Shown: positions 19,455 to 29,275, numbered from the stretch's first letter. The stretch is DNA of 64,000 nt from CAYTGM01 sp964437365 (GCA_964437365.1 CAYTGM010000005.1:1-64000); one strand, 5' to 3'. Notes: generated by a model from the sequence alone, not told the origin. Made by a program: numbers and translations.

Positions 19455-20057
19455 GAACTCTTCCTACCGTGACTGAATACTTAATACCGGTATCTCCCCC
19501 AAGGATGGAACAGCAAGTCAAGAGATGGACCTTGCCTCAATAGAATCATTTCTTTGCCCATCCGTTATCTTGAATAATTTTGGCTCCTGGAATAAATACC
19601 AGTAAGATCTTGCGAGCTCAGACTAGCTGACACCCCAAAGAGATCAAGCCATCATTACTACTTAAGACTGATCTTATTTAGCGAAATATTCCCACTCGGT
19701 ATGATTGAGTGTGACCCTGAAACGAATCGGACTCAAATCGACCAATTGATCAAACTGCTTCGTTGCCTGTTCATATCTTCCGGTGACATGGTATCGGAGT
19801 ATCATATGAATTCACGACTGACCTGTGAACGTTCTTGTAGATGACAGCACATCCCACGTACATTATTGAGGATACAAGCGAGAAGGGAAAACAGAAAGAG
19901 AGAAAGTCACACCTCTTATCATCGCCAGAAGACCAATCAAAAAAGAGGAGCAAGAAGGAAACTGGATTTCTGGTGAAAGGACCTGTCTGAACATGAATAT
20001 TCGGATATAGACAGGATGATGGAGAGATCAACCCATCACCCTGTCATAGTAAAGAGC
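19455..20057. other. 603-bp intergenic region
   Basis: It separates the DUF2723 gene from the end of the metal efflux operon. Apart from a short TPR-like gene remnant (listed separately) I see no convincing gene, terminator or promoter. An 86-codon frame at 19771-20031 lacks protein-like character. Confidence 0.5.
19674..19805 (-). pseudogene. Short TPR-like ORF, probable gene remnant
   Basis: A 43-codon ATG-to-TAA frame encodes one good TPR helix pair (GRYEQATKQFDQLVDLSP) followed by FRVTLNHTEWEYFAK. It is too short to be a working TPR protein and has no Shine-Dalgarno site. It resembles the tail of a larger tetratricopeptide gene lying behind the DUF2723-TPR gene, so an old duplication or deletion is likely. 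Confidence 0.3.
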
Positions 20058-20792
20058 TTACTGTTCTACCTGCTCGCCCGTACTGGAAGCCTCAGCAACT
20101 TTCGCGAGGGCTGCTGCGGGGTCGGCTTCGATCTTCTTCTCACATCCTGCACAACAGATCTTAAGAAGCTGGTTAGCGATGACAACATTTACCGATCCTC
20201 CCATGGAATCTAGAGGCTGTCCGCTGACGACGCAAGTTTCTAAAGGATAATTCTCTGACTGTTTTTCAATCGCTGCTTTATCAAGAATCTCGATATATTT
20301 CGCAGGCTCTGCACGAACCTTCTTATCGCAAGGAGGGCAGCAATAGATGAATAGACGGTTTCCGACAACTGAGAAAGAATCATTTTCAGGATCTCCGGAT
20401 ACGGATTCAGAGGTGTCAATGATGCAGTAGTCCAGAGGATAATGCGGAGTCTGCTGCTTTATAATTTCTTCGTCAGCGGCTGCGAGAAATTTCTCGGGAT
20501 CCTTTTCAAACATTCCAATGCATCCTTCACAACAGAACCGAACTTCACGCCCTTCGTGAATTTTCATGATGGGGTCACCCATGGAACCGAGTTTTTCACC
20601 AGAAACCGCACAAGTGTCGAGAGGCCATGGGTCTCCGATGCGGACTTCTTCTGCCTTCGGAGCCGGTCGAGATGTCGGAGCAGATTCAACCTTTTTTTCT
20701 CCATGTGACGAATGATCGTGGCCATCCTCTGCGAGGACAGGCACCGCCAACAGACTGAGACCTAAAGTCAATACAGCTAAGAGGTGTTTCAT
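20058..20792 (-). CDS. Exported heavy-metal-binding protein with three YHS/TRASH-like repeats
   Basis: A 244-residue protein with a signal peptide (LAVLTLGLSLLAVPVLAEDG) and a His-rich mature start (DGHDHSSHGE). Three tandem repeats of about 65 residues follow, each of the form YPLDTC.VSG..L.SMG...FCCEGC...F..DP.KF. Each pairs one upstream Cys with a downstream CC..C group (TCAVSG/FCCEGC, YCIIDT/YCCPPC, TCVVSG/ICCAGC). The second repeat has Ser in place of the usual GxP region. Such sites bind soft metals such as Cu(I), Zn or Cd in the periplasm. It is the last gene of the operon and its ATG overlaps the permease stop by 4 bp, so translational coupling is expected. It probably buffers or hands over metal to the efflux pump. 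Confidence 0.85.
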   Translation of the reverse strand: MKHLLAVLTLGLSLLAVPVLAEDGHDHSSHGEKKVESAPTSRPAPKAEEVRIGDPWPLDTCAVSGEKLGSMGDPIMKIHEGREVRFCCEGCIGMFEKDPEKFLAAADEEIIKQQTPHYPLDYCIIDTSESVSGDPENDSFSVVGNRLFIYCCPPCDKKVRAEPAKYIEILDKAAIEKQSENYPLETCVVSGQPLDSMGGSVNVVIANQLLKICCAGCEKKIEADPAAALAKVAEASSTGEQVEQ

Positions 20793-22162
20793 GTTTGTTC
20801 TCCTTGAACTTGAATTTGAGTTATATGTGGGGAAATTGAAACCGTTTTTGAATCCATCTGAGTGTTTTCATCAGATGGAGAATGCTCACTGGAAGTCGCC
20901 GCGTAGGCGACAATTCCACCGAGAAGAATGGCAATGAAGACATAGGTAACGTAATCCTGCAGACTTCTGCCACCGCCGCCATGATCATGAGACTGATGAT
21001 GTTCACAACCATCGTCATGGTCAGAATGATCATGGTCGTGTTCATGATGTTGGTGCATGTGACCATGACCGCTATCTTTCATTCTTCTTCGAAGCCAGAT
21101 CATCGAACCAGCAATAATGATTGATGCTATATTCAGAAAAAAAGTGTAGTCGAAAGCGAATTGCGTAACATCCTCCACCTTTCGTGCGCTTTCAGGTGTA
21201 AGACCAGTAAAGTAAAATGTATAGTGCAGGATCAGTGCTGTACAAACAATACTGACATACATAATGCCTGCAATATAAAGTGCTACCCGCCAACCATAAT
21301 ACTTCGCGTTCACTTTAACAAGCGGGGGAACCATGAGGTCACTGTATATAAACCCCATAATTCCGGCAAACAAAACACCACTGCTGTTCAGAACGGTTGC
21401 CAGCGGGATATTACCCATAGAACCAATGAAAGTGAGGGCAGCAACAAATGGCGCGATGACCGCGTTCTGCAGGGCGATAAGAAAGCTCCCTGGATTATCC
21501 TCTGCCTGCTCAGCTAGAAAGACTGTCTGAAAAAAGGATTCTGGGACGAACGCAGCCACGAAACCTGCAATTGTGAACCCGATGAGAATTTCCTGCCATA
21601 CCATTCCCCACTCCATGGTAAAGTTCATTCCAACTTTATTCCATCCCTCTTTACTCTTTATACGCTTTTTCCAGTCAAACTCCTCTTCCTCTTCACCTTC
21701 TTCTTCGACCTTGTCGCGTGCCTGTTCGATCCACGAAGTGGGATAGGTAAGTTTAATCAGGACGGAACTGATCATAATGAGCAGAAGTCCACCCACAATC
21801 TCAGCAGCAAGAAACTGCCAGCCGAGGAAAATAAAGATCAATATTCCGAGCTCAATGACCAGATTCGTAGATGCAAACATGAAAGCAACAGCGGCAACGA
21901 AATGGGCTCCCTTTTGCACAAGCGAGCGAGCGGCAGCCAATGCGGCAAATGAACACGAACTGGAGAGCATACCAAAACCTGTGGCCAGTCCTACGCTCTT
22001 CGCGCTGGGCTCACCCATCGCTTTCGTCAACCTCTTCTTCGGGACAAAGGTTTGAATCATCGCACTGATGGCATACCCTAAAACGAAGGCCCAGCCTGCC
22101 TTCCAGAAAAAACCAAAAGCTGTTTTTGCGGCTTCTCCATATGTTGTAATGAATTCATTCAT
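20789..22162 (-). CDS. ArsP/DUF318-type permease with His-rich cytoplasmic loop (SO_0444-like heavy-metal efflux)
   Basis: A 457-residue protein with about ten membrane helices in two halves. The family signature is in GFGMLSSSCSFAALAAARSL and AFMFASTNLVIELGIL, with a mirrored second half (GSMGNIPLATVLNSSGVLFAGIMGFIYSDL). A highly acidic linker (about 150-165) joins the halves. Between the last two helices is a loop with more than a dozen His residues (HGHMHQHHEHDHDHSDHDDG, about 372-405), which should bind metal. Relatives move Cu, Zn or organoarsenicals out of the cytoplasm. It overlaps CusA by 4 bp upstream and the YHS/TRASH-like protein by 4 bp downstream. Its place in a Cus operon supports a role in copper or zinc export. 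Substrate specificity is inferred. Confidence 0.88.
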   Translation of the reverse strand: MNEFITTYGEAAKTAFGFFWKAGWAFVLGYAISAMIQTFVPKKRLTKAMGEPSAKSVGLATGFGMLSSSCSFAALAAARSLVQKGAHFVAAVAFMFASTNLVIELGILIFIFLGWQFLAAEIVGGLLLIMISSVLIKLTYPTSWIEQARDKVEEEGEEEEEFDWKKRIKSKEGWNKVGMNFTMEWGMVWQEILIGFTIAGFVAAFVPESFFQTVFLAEQAEDNPGSFLIALQNAVIAPFVAALTFIGSMGNIPLATVLNSSGVLFAGIMGFIYSDLMVPPLVKVNAKYYGWRVALYIAGIMYVSIVCTALILHYTFYFTGLTPESARKVEDVTQFAFDYTFFLNIASIIIAGSMIWLRRRMKDSGHGHMHQHHEHDHDHSDHDDGCEHHQSHDHGGGGRSLQDYVTYVFIAILLGGIVAYAATSSEHSPSDENTQMDSKTVSISPHITQIQVQGEQT

Positions 22163-25100
22163 ACTTTTTCCTTTCGAAAGAGTTTCAAGTTGTATTTGTA
22201 CTCTTCGAATGCACTATACAACGTCGGAACAACAAAGGTACTGATGAGTACAAAAACCATTCCACCGAAAACCGGTATTGCTATTGGCGCCATAATCTCG
22301 CTTCCCTTTCCCGTGGATGTGAAGATAGGAAGCAGGGCAAGGATCGTGGTAGCACTTGTCATCAGACATGGGCGGATACGACGACGCCCCGCTTCAACCA
22401 CGGCTTTTCGCAAGTCCTTCGCTGAATCTGTCGGGTTTGCCTGGAGACTCTCTCGTATATAAGTTGCCATAATGACTCCGTCATCAGTAGCAATACCAAA
22501 GAGCGCAAGAAAACCAACCCAGACGGCCACATTCAAATTAATACTACCCATGTGAAAAATCTCGCGGAGACTTACACCAAAAACATCGACATTAAGAAAC
22601 CAGGATTGACCCCACAGCCAAAGCAGAAGAAATCCCCCAGACCAGGCGACGAAAACATTGCAGAAAACAATGAGGGTCACCATCGTTGAGCGAAACTGCA
22701 GATAGAGTACTACGAAAATGAGAAGGAGGGCGAGGGGAAGAACAATCGCCAGAGTTTTCGCAGCACGCACCTGGTTTTGATAATTTCCCGCGAACTGATA
22801 GGAAACACCGCCTGGCAGTTCTGGATCGAGCTTTTCATTAAGTACAACACGTGCCTCTTCAACGACATCCGTCTCTGCGAAACCCTCTTTTTTGTCGAAA
22901 AGCACATACCCAACGAGAAAGGTGTCCTCGCTCTTGATTGCCTGAGGACCTCTTACGTATTCAATCTTTGCAATTTCTTTAAGCGGTACCTGGACGGGGG
23001 CGCCGTCCATTGATGAAGACGAACCGGCGATAAGGATATTCTCAATCGTATCAATGGAATCACGCAGCTCACGCATATACCGAACGCGCACAGGATATCG
23101 TTCGCGTCCCTCAACAGTGCGGGTCAGAGGCCTTCCTCCAAGAGCAACCTCGATGACTTGCATTACTTCTTCAACATTGATGCCATAACGGGCTATTGCA
23201 TCACGATCCGGAATGATTTCGAGATAGGGTTTTCCAACGATTCGCTCTGCAATGACAGCTGACGTGCGAACTCCCTCGACATCTCCTGACTTGAAAATTT
23301 CTTCAATCTTCAGTGTGACATCCTGAATCGTTTCAAGGTCTGGTCCTCTTACCTTCACCCCCATCGGAGCTCTCATACCCGTTTGAAGCATGACCAGTCT
23401 GGTTGCTATCGGTGCTAGCTTCGGTGCTGAGGTCAGACCAGGAAAATCATCTACCGCATCTGTAATGGCCTCCCAGATATCGTCCTTGGATTCTATCTCG
23501 GGACGCCAGTTTCGATAGGGGCGTCCTGCTTCGTCGGGAATGAGATCTCCATTATCATCCCTTCTATATTCTTCACTTTCTCTGTCGTAGGCAAAATTAA
23601 CGCGATGACCATTCTCGTCCTGGATGTATTCTGATTTATATTGAATAACCGTTTCAAACATTGAAATAGGTGCCGGATCTAGAGGGCTTTCCACACGGCC
23701 AAGCTTTCCAACTACCAGTTCCACTTCCGGGATTGCCTGTATCGCCATATCACTAAGGCGGAGGTACTCCTTCGCTTCTCCGATACTTCCGTGTGGCATG
23801 ATCACGGGCATGTACAGAAAACTTCCCTCGTCGAGCGTGGGCATGAACTCGCGCCCAAGCCCCGGAAAGGCCTCATCCATTTTCTGGACAGCAGGAGTTT
23901 CGCGTATAGACTGGGGCAGCCAACTAAACACCTGTGAAAAACTAAGCCATGAACAAAGACCCAGCAATGTCAGTGCTATCGGTAGACTGAGAAAAATGAG
24001 TTTCCAGCAAAGGCAGAACCTCAATATGTGTGGATATACCAACTGGAAGAGCCAGAAGAAAGCGAGCAAACCAACAACAAGAACCGCCACAAAGATGAGG
24101 TTTTCGGTTCCTGAACGGAGAGCTCCAAGGGGCTCCCATGTTCGAGAAAGAAGCTCGATTACAATGGCTGACAAAATGAGAACGATGGAAAAATGCGCAT
24201 AATTCCATACTTTGCTCATCCAGTTGGGTAACTTAGGCGCACGAATGCGAAACAATAAGTGGGCAACAGGAGGAAGTATCGCCAGCGCGATGATGATACT
24301 GGCGAAGAGTGCAAAAGTCTTGGTGTAGGCAAGCGGCTTGAAGAGCTTACCCTCTGCCCCAATCATTGTAAAGACAGGAAGAAAACTAATGATCGTTGTG
24401 GTCACCGCCGTAAGGATGGCACTTCCAACCTCTTTTGACGCCTGATAGACGACGGTTAAGCGCGACTCATTCGGAGCAGCTTTGTTCAAGTGCTGAAGCA
24501 TGTTCTCTGTCAGCACGATTCCCATATCCACCACCGTACCAATGGCGATGGCGATGCCTCCGAGAGCGACCACATTCGCCTGAACACCAAAGTATTTCAT
24601 CAAAATAAATGTAAAGAGCACTGTGAGGGGAAGCATGGCGCTGATCATCACACTGCTACGAAGGTGGAAAACCATCAGAAGAACCACAACAATGGTGATA
24701 ATAATCTGGTTATACAACGCACTACTCAGTGTTCCCAACGTTTCATCAATCAGACCAGACCGGTCATAAAAAGGAATCACTGTTACCTGACTGGCTGTTC
24801 CGTCTTCCAGGGTCTTTCGCGGAAGTCCCGGAGAAATCTCTTCAATCTTCCTTTTGACATTCTCAATCACCTGCATCGGATTGGCACCATAACGGGAAAC
24901 GACAACACCACCCACTGCCTCTGCCCCGCCTTTGTCCAAGGCGCCGCGTCGTAAAGCAGGGCCCATCCCTGTAACAGCCACCTGATCCAGTGTTATTGGT
25001 ATTCCATCCCTGCTGGCGATAACCACGGAACGCAAGTCATCCACATTTTCAATGAACCCACGCCCTCGAATAATATACTCAACACCATTATTCTCGATCG

Positions 25101-25815
25101 TACGCGCACCAACGTCTCGATTACTGTTCTGAACCGCCTTAATCACTTGAGGCAAAGTAACATTATAGCTGCGAAGAGCTTCCGGCTTGATATCGATCTG
25201 ATACTCTTGAACAAACCCGCCGATACTTGCCACCTCAGAAACACCCTCAGCGCTTTGCAGAGCATAGCGAACATACCAATCCTGTATAGACCGGAGTTCC
25301 TGGGGATCCCATCCACCTGTCGCGACTCCATCTGGCGTCCGCCCCTCCAATGTGTACCAGAAAATCTGTCCCATACCTGTTGCATCAGGTCCCAGAACAG
25401 GTGTTGCATCGGTTGGAAGAGTCCCAGATGGCAAACTGTTTAACTTTTCGAGGATTCGAGTACGCGACCAATAGAACTCGATATCCTCTTCAAAGATGAC
25501 ATAGATGGAAGAGAAGCCGAACATTGAATTCGATCGTATATCTTTAACGCCAGGTAATCCGAGTAGAGCCGTAGTTAGCGGATACGTTACCTGATCCTCA
25601 ACATCCTGGGGAGATCGACCCGGCCATTCGGTAAAAACAATCTGCTGATTCTCTCCAAGATCAGGGATGGCATCCACGGGAATTGGGTGATGCGGCAACT
25701 TATCCTGAAAGAAAGGGAAGGGTGATACAATCATCCCCCAAATCACGAGCGAAAGGCCAACGAGAAAGACGATTACTTTCTGTTCTATACAGAATTTGAT
25801 GAGCCTGTCAGTCAT
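22159..25815 (-). CDS. cusA: CusA/CzcA-family heavy-metal RND efflux pump
   Basis: The inner-membrane proton-driven pump of a tripartite metal efflux complex. The start ATG 25815 (MTDRLIKFCIEQK) matches the usual family start, has AGGATTGGGG upstream and overlaps the CusB stop by 8 bp; a GTG at 25845 is the alternative. RND landmarks are PIPVDAIPDLGENQ, TEWPGRSPQDVEDQVTYPL, the helix-4 charged pair in GTVVDMGIVLTEN, the MQVIEVALGG groove region and FGIATDDGVIM. Two Met-rich stretches that may bind metal are FLYMPVIMPHG and LVMLQTGMRAPMG. At 1218 residues it is longer than typical CusA (about 1045). The extra length is two additional helices before TM7 and a charged periplasmic insert (YDRESEEYRRDDNGDLIPDE). 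Cu(I)/Ag(I) is the likely substrate; Zn, Co or Cd is not excluded. Confidence 0.95.
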   Translation of the reverse strand: MTDRLIKFCIEQKVIVFLVGLSLVIWGMIVSPFPFFQDKLPHHPIPVDAIPDLGENQQIVFTEWPGRSPQDVEDQVTYPLTTALLGLPGVKDIRSNSMFGFSSIYVIFEEDIEFYWSRTRILEKLNSLPSGTLPTDATPVLGPDATGMGQIFWYTLEGRTPDGVATGGWDPQELRSIQDWYVRYALQSAEGVSEVASIGGFVQEYQIDIKPEALRSYNVTLPQVIKAVQNSNRDVGARTIENNGVEYIIRGRGFIENVDDLRSVVIASRDGIPITLDQVAVTGMGPALRRGALDKGGAEAVGGVVVSRYGANPMQVIENVKRKIEEISPGLPRKTLEDGTASQVTVIPFYDRSGLIDETLGTLSSALYNQIIITIVVVLLMVFHLRSSVMISAMLPLTVLFTFILMKYFGVQANVVALGGIAIAIGTVVDMGIVLTENMLQHLNKAAPNESRLTVVYQASKEVGSAILTAVTTTIISFLPVFTMIGAEGKLFKPLAYTKTFALFASIIIALAILPPVAHLLFRIRAPKLPNWMSKVWNYAHFSIVLILSAIVIELLSRTWEPLGALRSGTENLIFVAVLVVGLLAFFWLFQLVYPHILRFCLCWKLIFLSLPIALTLLGLCSWLSFSQVFSWLPQSIRETPAVQKMDEAFPGLGREFMPTLDEGSFLYMPVIMPHGSIGEAKEYLRLSDMAIQAIPEVELVVGKLGRVESPLDPAPISMFETVIQYKSEYIQDENGHRVNFAYDRESEEYRRDDNGDLIPDEAGRPYRNWRPEIESKDDIWEAITDAVDDFPGLTSAPKLAPIATRLVMLQTGMRAPMGVKVRGPDLETIQDVTLKIEEIFKSGDVEGVRTSAVIAERIVGKPYLEIIPDRDAIARYGINVEEVMQVIEVALGGRPLTRTVEGRERYPVRVRYMRELRDSIDTIENILIAGSSSSMDGAPVQVPLKEIAKIEYVRGPQAIKSEDTFLVGYVLFDKKEGFAETDVVEEARVVLNEKLDPELPGGVSYQFAGNYQNQVRAAKTLAIVLPLALLLIFVVLYLQFRSTMVTLIVFCNVFVAWSGGFLLLWLWGQSWFLNVDVFGVSLREIFHMGSINLNVAVWVGFLALFGIATDDGVIMATYIRESLQANPTDSAKDLRKAVVEAGRRRIRPCLMTSATTILALLPIFTSTGKGSEIMAPIAIPVFGGMVFVLISTFVVPTLYSAFEEYKYNLKLFRKEKV

Positions 25816-27826
25816 TAGAACCCCAATCCTTTTTGAGGGTTCCACAGGTCAGCATCTCATCTCCGAAATAGGGATTCCGGACCTCTTCCCCGGCCTGAAT
25901 CCACTCCGCTCCTTCAAAATCAAACGCCATGGGACAATGTACAAGGTGAAGATCCTGTTCTCTAACATACTCTGTCTTATCGAGGCGACCAATCAAATCC
26001 TGACTGAGAGGTTGGAAAGACTTTCTCAACTTGTCTATCGATGAAACATCTCTGTTCGAGTGAAATACTTCGAGGTCGCTAAATTCTTCAGAAAGCTCAT
26101 TCCAGACATGCAAAGCATGTTCATAGTCGTCATTCGCAAGAGCCCTCTGAAGGTGCAGGTAGTCGGACAGGTAATCATCCAGGTTGAATGATCTTCCCTC
26201 ATCCTTCACAAGATTCGCGTCACTCTCGTGTTCATGAGTACCCTGTTCCTCACTTGGTGAACCGTGATTCGCATGACCTGCCACAGGCTCCCCACCTGAG
26301 GGACTCATCATACTTTTTTTTGCAACAATCTGAAGAGCTGAATCAATCTGGAACGCACCGTTCGTGACGACGAGATCCCCTTCATTCAGTCCCTCATTCA
26401 CTATATATCCCCCATTTACCCTTGGCCCGAGAACAATTTCTTTCCCGATGTAAGTCGGCCGTTCTTCCCTTACGTCAGCGGTATAGACGATAGCTCGTTC
26501 CCCGGTGATTAGAGGAGCCGTGTCCGGTATAATCAGTTTAGAGTCATCTCCGAGGGTTGCTTCAACGAAAGCGGTCAAATACATTCCCGGTCGAAGCATT
26601 GATCTGGTGTTGTTGACATTAAGACGAACGCGAGTGGTCCGCGTGCGAGAAGAACTCACAGGATCAATCCAGGCGACTTCGCCTTCGAACCTTTCTCCCG
26701 GAAAGGCCTCGCTGGAAAATGTGACAGGTTGTCCGACCTTTAACCAGGGAAGGTCACTTTCGTAGGCGGCGATTTCTGCCCAGAGATTGTCAAGTCTCGC
26801 AATCGTGAGAATCCTCTCCCCCTTCTTTGAATACTGCCCTTCTTCCAGATGACGTGTGATAACGGTACCACCAACAGGTGCATAGAGCCTGACTTGTTCA
26901 CGGGCTTCTCCGGATTGAGCGATTTCATCAATCTGGTCATGTGAAAGTCCTGCAAGGCGGAGTCTTTCTCTGGCTGCCTTGACAACACTTTCACTGGAAC
27001 GCCTGACGCTCTCAAGAGTGGTCTCTCGAAGACCTTCCAGCGAAGTTTTTGCCTGGAGAAATTCCTGCTGTACTGCCAGCAATTCAGGGCTGTAAAGAAG
27101 TATAAGTTCCTCTCCCTTCTCTACCAGGTCGCCTTCATATCTTGCACTCAGTTTATCTATACGCCCACCAACATCGAGACTGATATGGACCAGAGTATCT
27201 TCACTGACCGCCAATTCACCAAACAGACGTATTGTCTTCTTTGGGACTCGTCGCTCTACCTTTGAAGTCTGTATCGAGGCGATCGCTTTTGCCTGTTCAG
27301 ACATTTGAAGCCTGCGCTGGGGATCATGATCAAAGTGATCGGTGGCACCTGAATCATCATAGACAGCCTGCATTTCCATCCCGCAAATCGGGCAATCACC
27401 TGGCTCTTCCAACGGAGGCACGCAGTTCATTGCGCACGCATAGCCAAGTAATTGATCCTCACCTTCTTCAATGCCAGCGCTTTGACTGATATCCTGTTCC
27501 GCCAGGCTATCGCCAACATCAACCGGCACCAGTTCCATACCACAAATCGGGCAATCTCCCGGTTCGTTCTGTTTAATCTGTGGATGCATGGAACATGTAT
27601 AGATGATACCATCACCGTTGGAATCAACCTCGTTCTGACTTGAACTGGAAGAGGATGTCTGCCTGGATGATCCGGAGGAAACAGAAGAAACAGTTTCTCC
27701 CCCGCCATGACCAGACCGTGCGCCGGTATTGTAAGCCACAAAAGCAATAATCACAAACCCTGCTATCACGATGAGCTGAAGGGCAGAGGGTATCAGCTTC
27801 TTAAGTAAATTCAGTATTCTTTTCAC
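25808..27826 (-). CDS. cusB: CusB-like periplasmic adaptor with two heavy-metal-binding modules and a DUF3347 domain
   Basis: A 672-residue membrane-fusion protein of the RND pump. An N-terminal helix anchors it (IPSALQLIVIAGFVIIAFVA). Two heavy-metal-binding modules follow: a canonical one (YTCSMHPQIKQNEPGDCPIC, about 76-100) and a diverged one (YACAMNCVPPLEEPGDCPIC, about 127-150) where the CxMHP core reads CAMNC. The barrel-sandwich, hairpin and membrane-proximal domains cover about 175-500. The end, about 555-670, is a DUF3347-type domain with HCPMAF and NPYFGDEMLTCG. The linker is His-rich. The start is GTG at 27826, overlapping the TolC-family stop as GTGA, with AGAGG upstream. It is longer than E. 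coli CusB (about 407 residues) because of the added metal modules, which could replace a separate CusF chaperone. Confidence 0.94.
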   Translation of the reverse strand: MKRILNLLKKLIPSALQLIVIAGFVIIAFVAYNTGARSGHGGGETVSSVSSGSSRQTSSSSSSQNEVDSNGDGIIYTCSMHPQIKQNEPGDCPICGMELVPVDVGDSLAEQDISQSAGIEEGEDQLLGYACAMNCVPPLEEPGDCPICGMEMQAVYDDSGATDHFDHDPQRRLQMSEQAKAIASIQTSKVERRVPKKTIRLFGELAVSEDTLVHISLDVGGRIDKLSARYEGDLVEKGEELILLYSPELLAVQQEFLQAKTSLEGLRETTLESVRRSSESVVKAARERLRLAGLSHDQIDEIAQSGEAREQVRLYAPVGGTVITRHLEEGQYSKKGERILTIARLDNLWAEIAAYESDLPWLKVGQPVTFSSEAFPGERFEGEVAWIDPVSSSRTRTTRVRLNVNNTRSMLRPGMYLTAFVEATLGDDSKLIIPDTAPLITGERAIVYTADVREERPTYIGKEIVLGPRVNGGYIVNEGLNEGDLVVTNGAFQIDSALQIVAKKSMMSPSGGEPVAGHANHGSPSEEQGTHEHESDANLVKDEGRSFNLDDYLSDYLHLQRALANDDYEHALHVWNELSEEFSDLEVFHSNRDVSSIDKLRKSFQPLSQDLIGRLDKTEYVREQDLHLVHCPMAFDFEGAEWIQAGEEVRNPYFGDEMLTCGTLKKDWGSND

Positions 27827-29202
27827 GGGAAAACCTCTTTTTTCAACGATCCGCCGACAACTCTTTCAAGCTCACTAACGGCAAGTAGATAATCACGATG
27901 TGTACGAAGAATATCTCGTCGAACAGAAATCAGTGTTCTCTGTGTTTCCAGTAGGTCGAGGTATGTTGACTGACCGGATGTATATGCAGCCTCAGTCGCA
28001 GCATAAGCTTCATCTGCAAGGGGAAGAATTTCCTGATGAAGGATGAGAAGTTGCTGGTCATATGATTGAAGCTGAGGTAGAAGACTTCTGATGTCTTTTG
28101 CGATCTGCGACTCCACGGACAACCGGCGCCATGTTGCTTCCTCACGTTGGGCCAAAGCTTCCTCACGAGCCGCCTTTCTCCTTGGATTAGGGATCGGAAT
28201 GTTAAAACCAAAAGTGGCTCCCCAGGCGTCATCACCTTCGTCAGAAGGATTCGCACTGGGATTATCGCCTACCCCAACATAAGTTAATCCAAGCACCAGG
28301 TCAGGATAGTATTCTTTCTTAGCGAGCTCATGCCGTAGATCTGCCTGTTCTTCACCCAGACGATAGCGCTCGATCTCCGGTCTGAGCGATATAGCCTTGG
28401 CAACAATGACGTCGGCATCGGGAAGATCCCAGTCATCTCTTTCTGACGTATCAAACTTCAGATCAACGTTGATATGATCCGTATAGGTCAAGCGAGCCAG
28501 CTCTTCTTCAAGAGCCGCTATTCTTGCTGGATAACCCATAAGTTCATTATCGATTCTTGCGAGCTTTGTCTGCGCCTGAAGCAATGCACCACGATCTTGC
28601 TCGCCAGAGCTGTATAGCGCGGCTGCTGCATCAAGTGTTTGCCGAATAATTCTCTTATCTTCCAAGGCGAGTTCATACGCCTTGCGCTCATATCCCAGTC
28701 TATACCACGACATCTGCACCTCTTTGCGCACATCAAGCATACGACTGCGATAGCTCTCTAAAGCCTGGTACGCTTCCTTATGTGCAATTTCACCCCAAAG
28801 ACGCAGCTTGCCAAACCAGGGAAACATCTGATTGACGCTGGCGACGAATTGCTGCTCCCCCACCCGTGTTTGCACACCCTCAACAAATTGCGTATAATTA
28901 ACGCGTGGGTCTTCGAGAGAAGATACCTGGGGAACTTTCTGAGCAGCCTTTTCAAAAGCTGCAAAATCAGCACGTAAATCTGGATGGTTCAGTAGCGCCG
29001 TTTCGATGACCTGAGATAATGTCATGGTCTCTGTTGTTAGCTTTTCGCGAGGCTCTGTCATATTTACTGAGGTTGCGTCTGCAAATTGAACAGGCCCAGG
29101 ACGGAGCTCGGAGAACCCGGGTGCTTGAGGCGCAACCATCACCGAGCACGAGGACAGCATGAGAGCAAATAGCAGTAAGGAGATTAAAAGTATCCAGCGC
29201 AT
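27823..29202 (-). CDS. cusC: CusC/TolC-family outer-membrane efflux lipoprotein
   Basis: A 459-residue outer-membrane factor. The leader ends in a lipobox (LLLFALMLSSC), so the protein is lipid-anchored. Two OEP repeats of coiled-coil helices and short beta-strands are present, for example LSQVIETALLNHPDLRADFA, FPWFGKLRLWGEIA, RPEIERYRLGEEQADLRHEL and GQSTYLDLLETQRTLISVRR. It forms the trimeric outer-membrane channel for the CusBA pump. ATG 29202 is preceded by AGGAT eight bases upstream. It overlaps the CusB start by 4 bp. The 105-bp upstream gap contains an 18-bp palindrome that could hold the operator for the pump genes. Confidence 0.93.
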   Translation of the reverse strand: MRWILLISLLLFALMLSSCSVMVAPQAPGFSELRPGPVQFADATSVNMTEPREKLTTETMTLSQVIETALLNHPDLRADFAAFEKAAQKVPQVSSLEDPRVNYTQFVEGVQTRVGEQQFVASVNQMFPWFGKLRLWGEIAHKEAYQALESYRSRMLDVRKEVQMSWYRLGYERKAYELALEDKRIIRQTLDAAAALYSSGEQDRGALLQAQTKLARIDNELMGYPARIAALEEELARLTYTDHINVDLKFDTSERDDWDLPDADVIVAKAISLRPEIERYRLGEEQADLRHELAKKEYYPDLVLGLTYVGVGDNPSANPSDEGDDAWGATFGFNIPIPNPRRKAAREEALAQREEATWRRLSVESQIAKDIRSLLPQLQSYDQQLLILHQEILPLADEAYAATEAAYTSGQSTYLDLLETQRTLISVRRDILRTHRDYLLAVSELERVVGGSLKKEVFP

Positions 29203-29275
29203 GAAAGATCCTGATAGTTGAAGTCAACATCGTATAGAAACGATGTACCGGTGACTAAAAAGTACAGACGTCCGC

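Noticed and set aside
19771..20031. 86-codon minus frame
   Set aside because: Composition is not protein-like, and there is no ribosome site or homology pattern.
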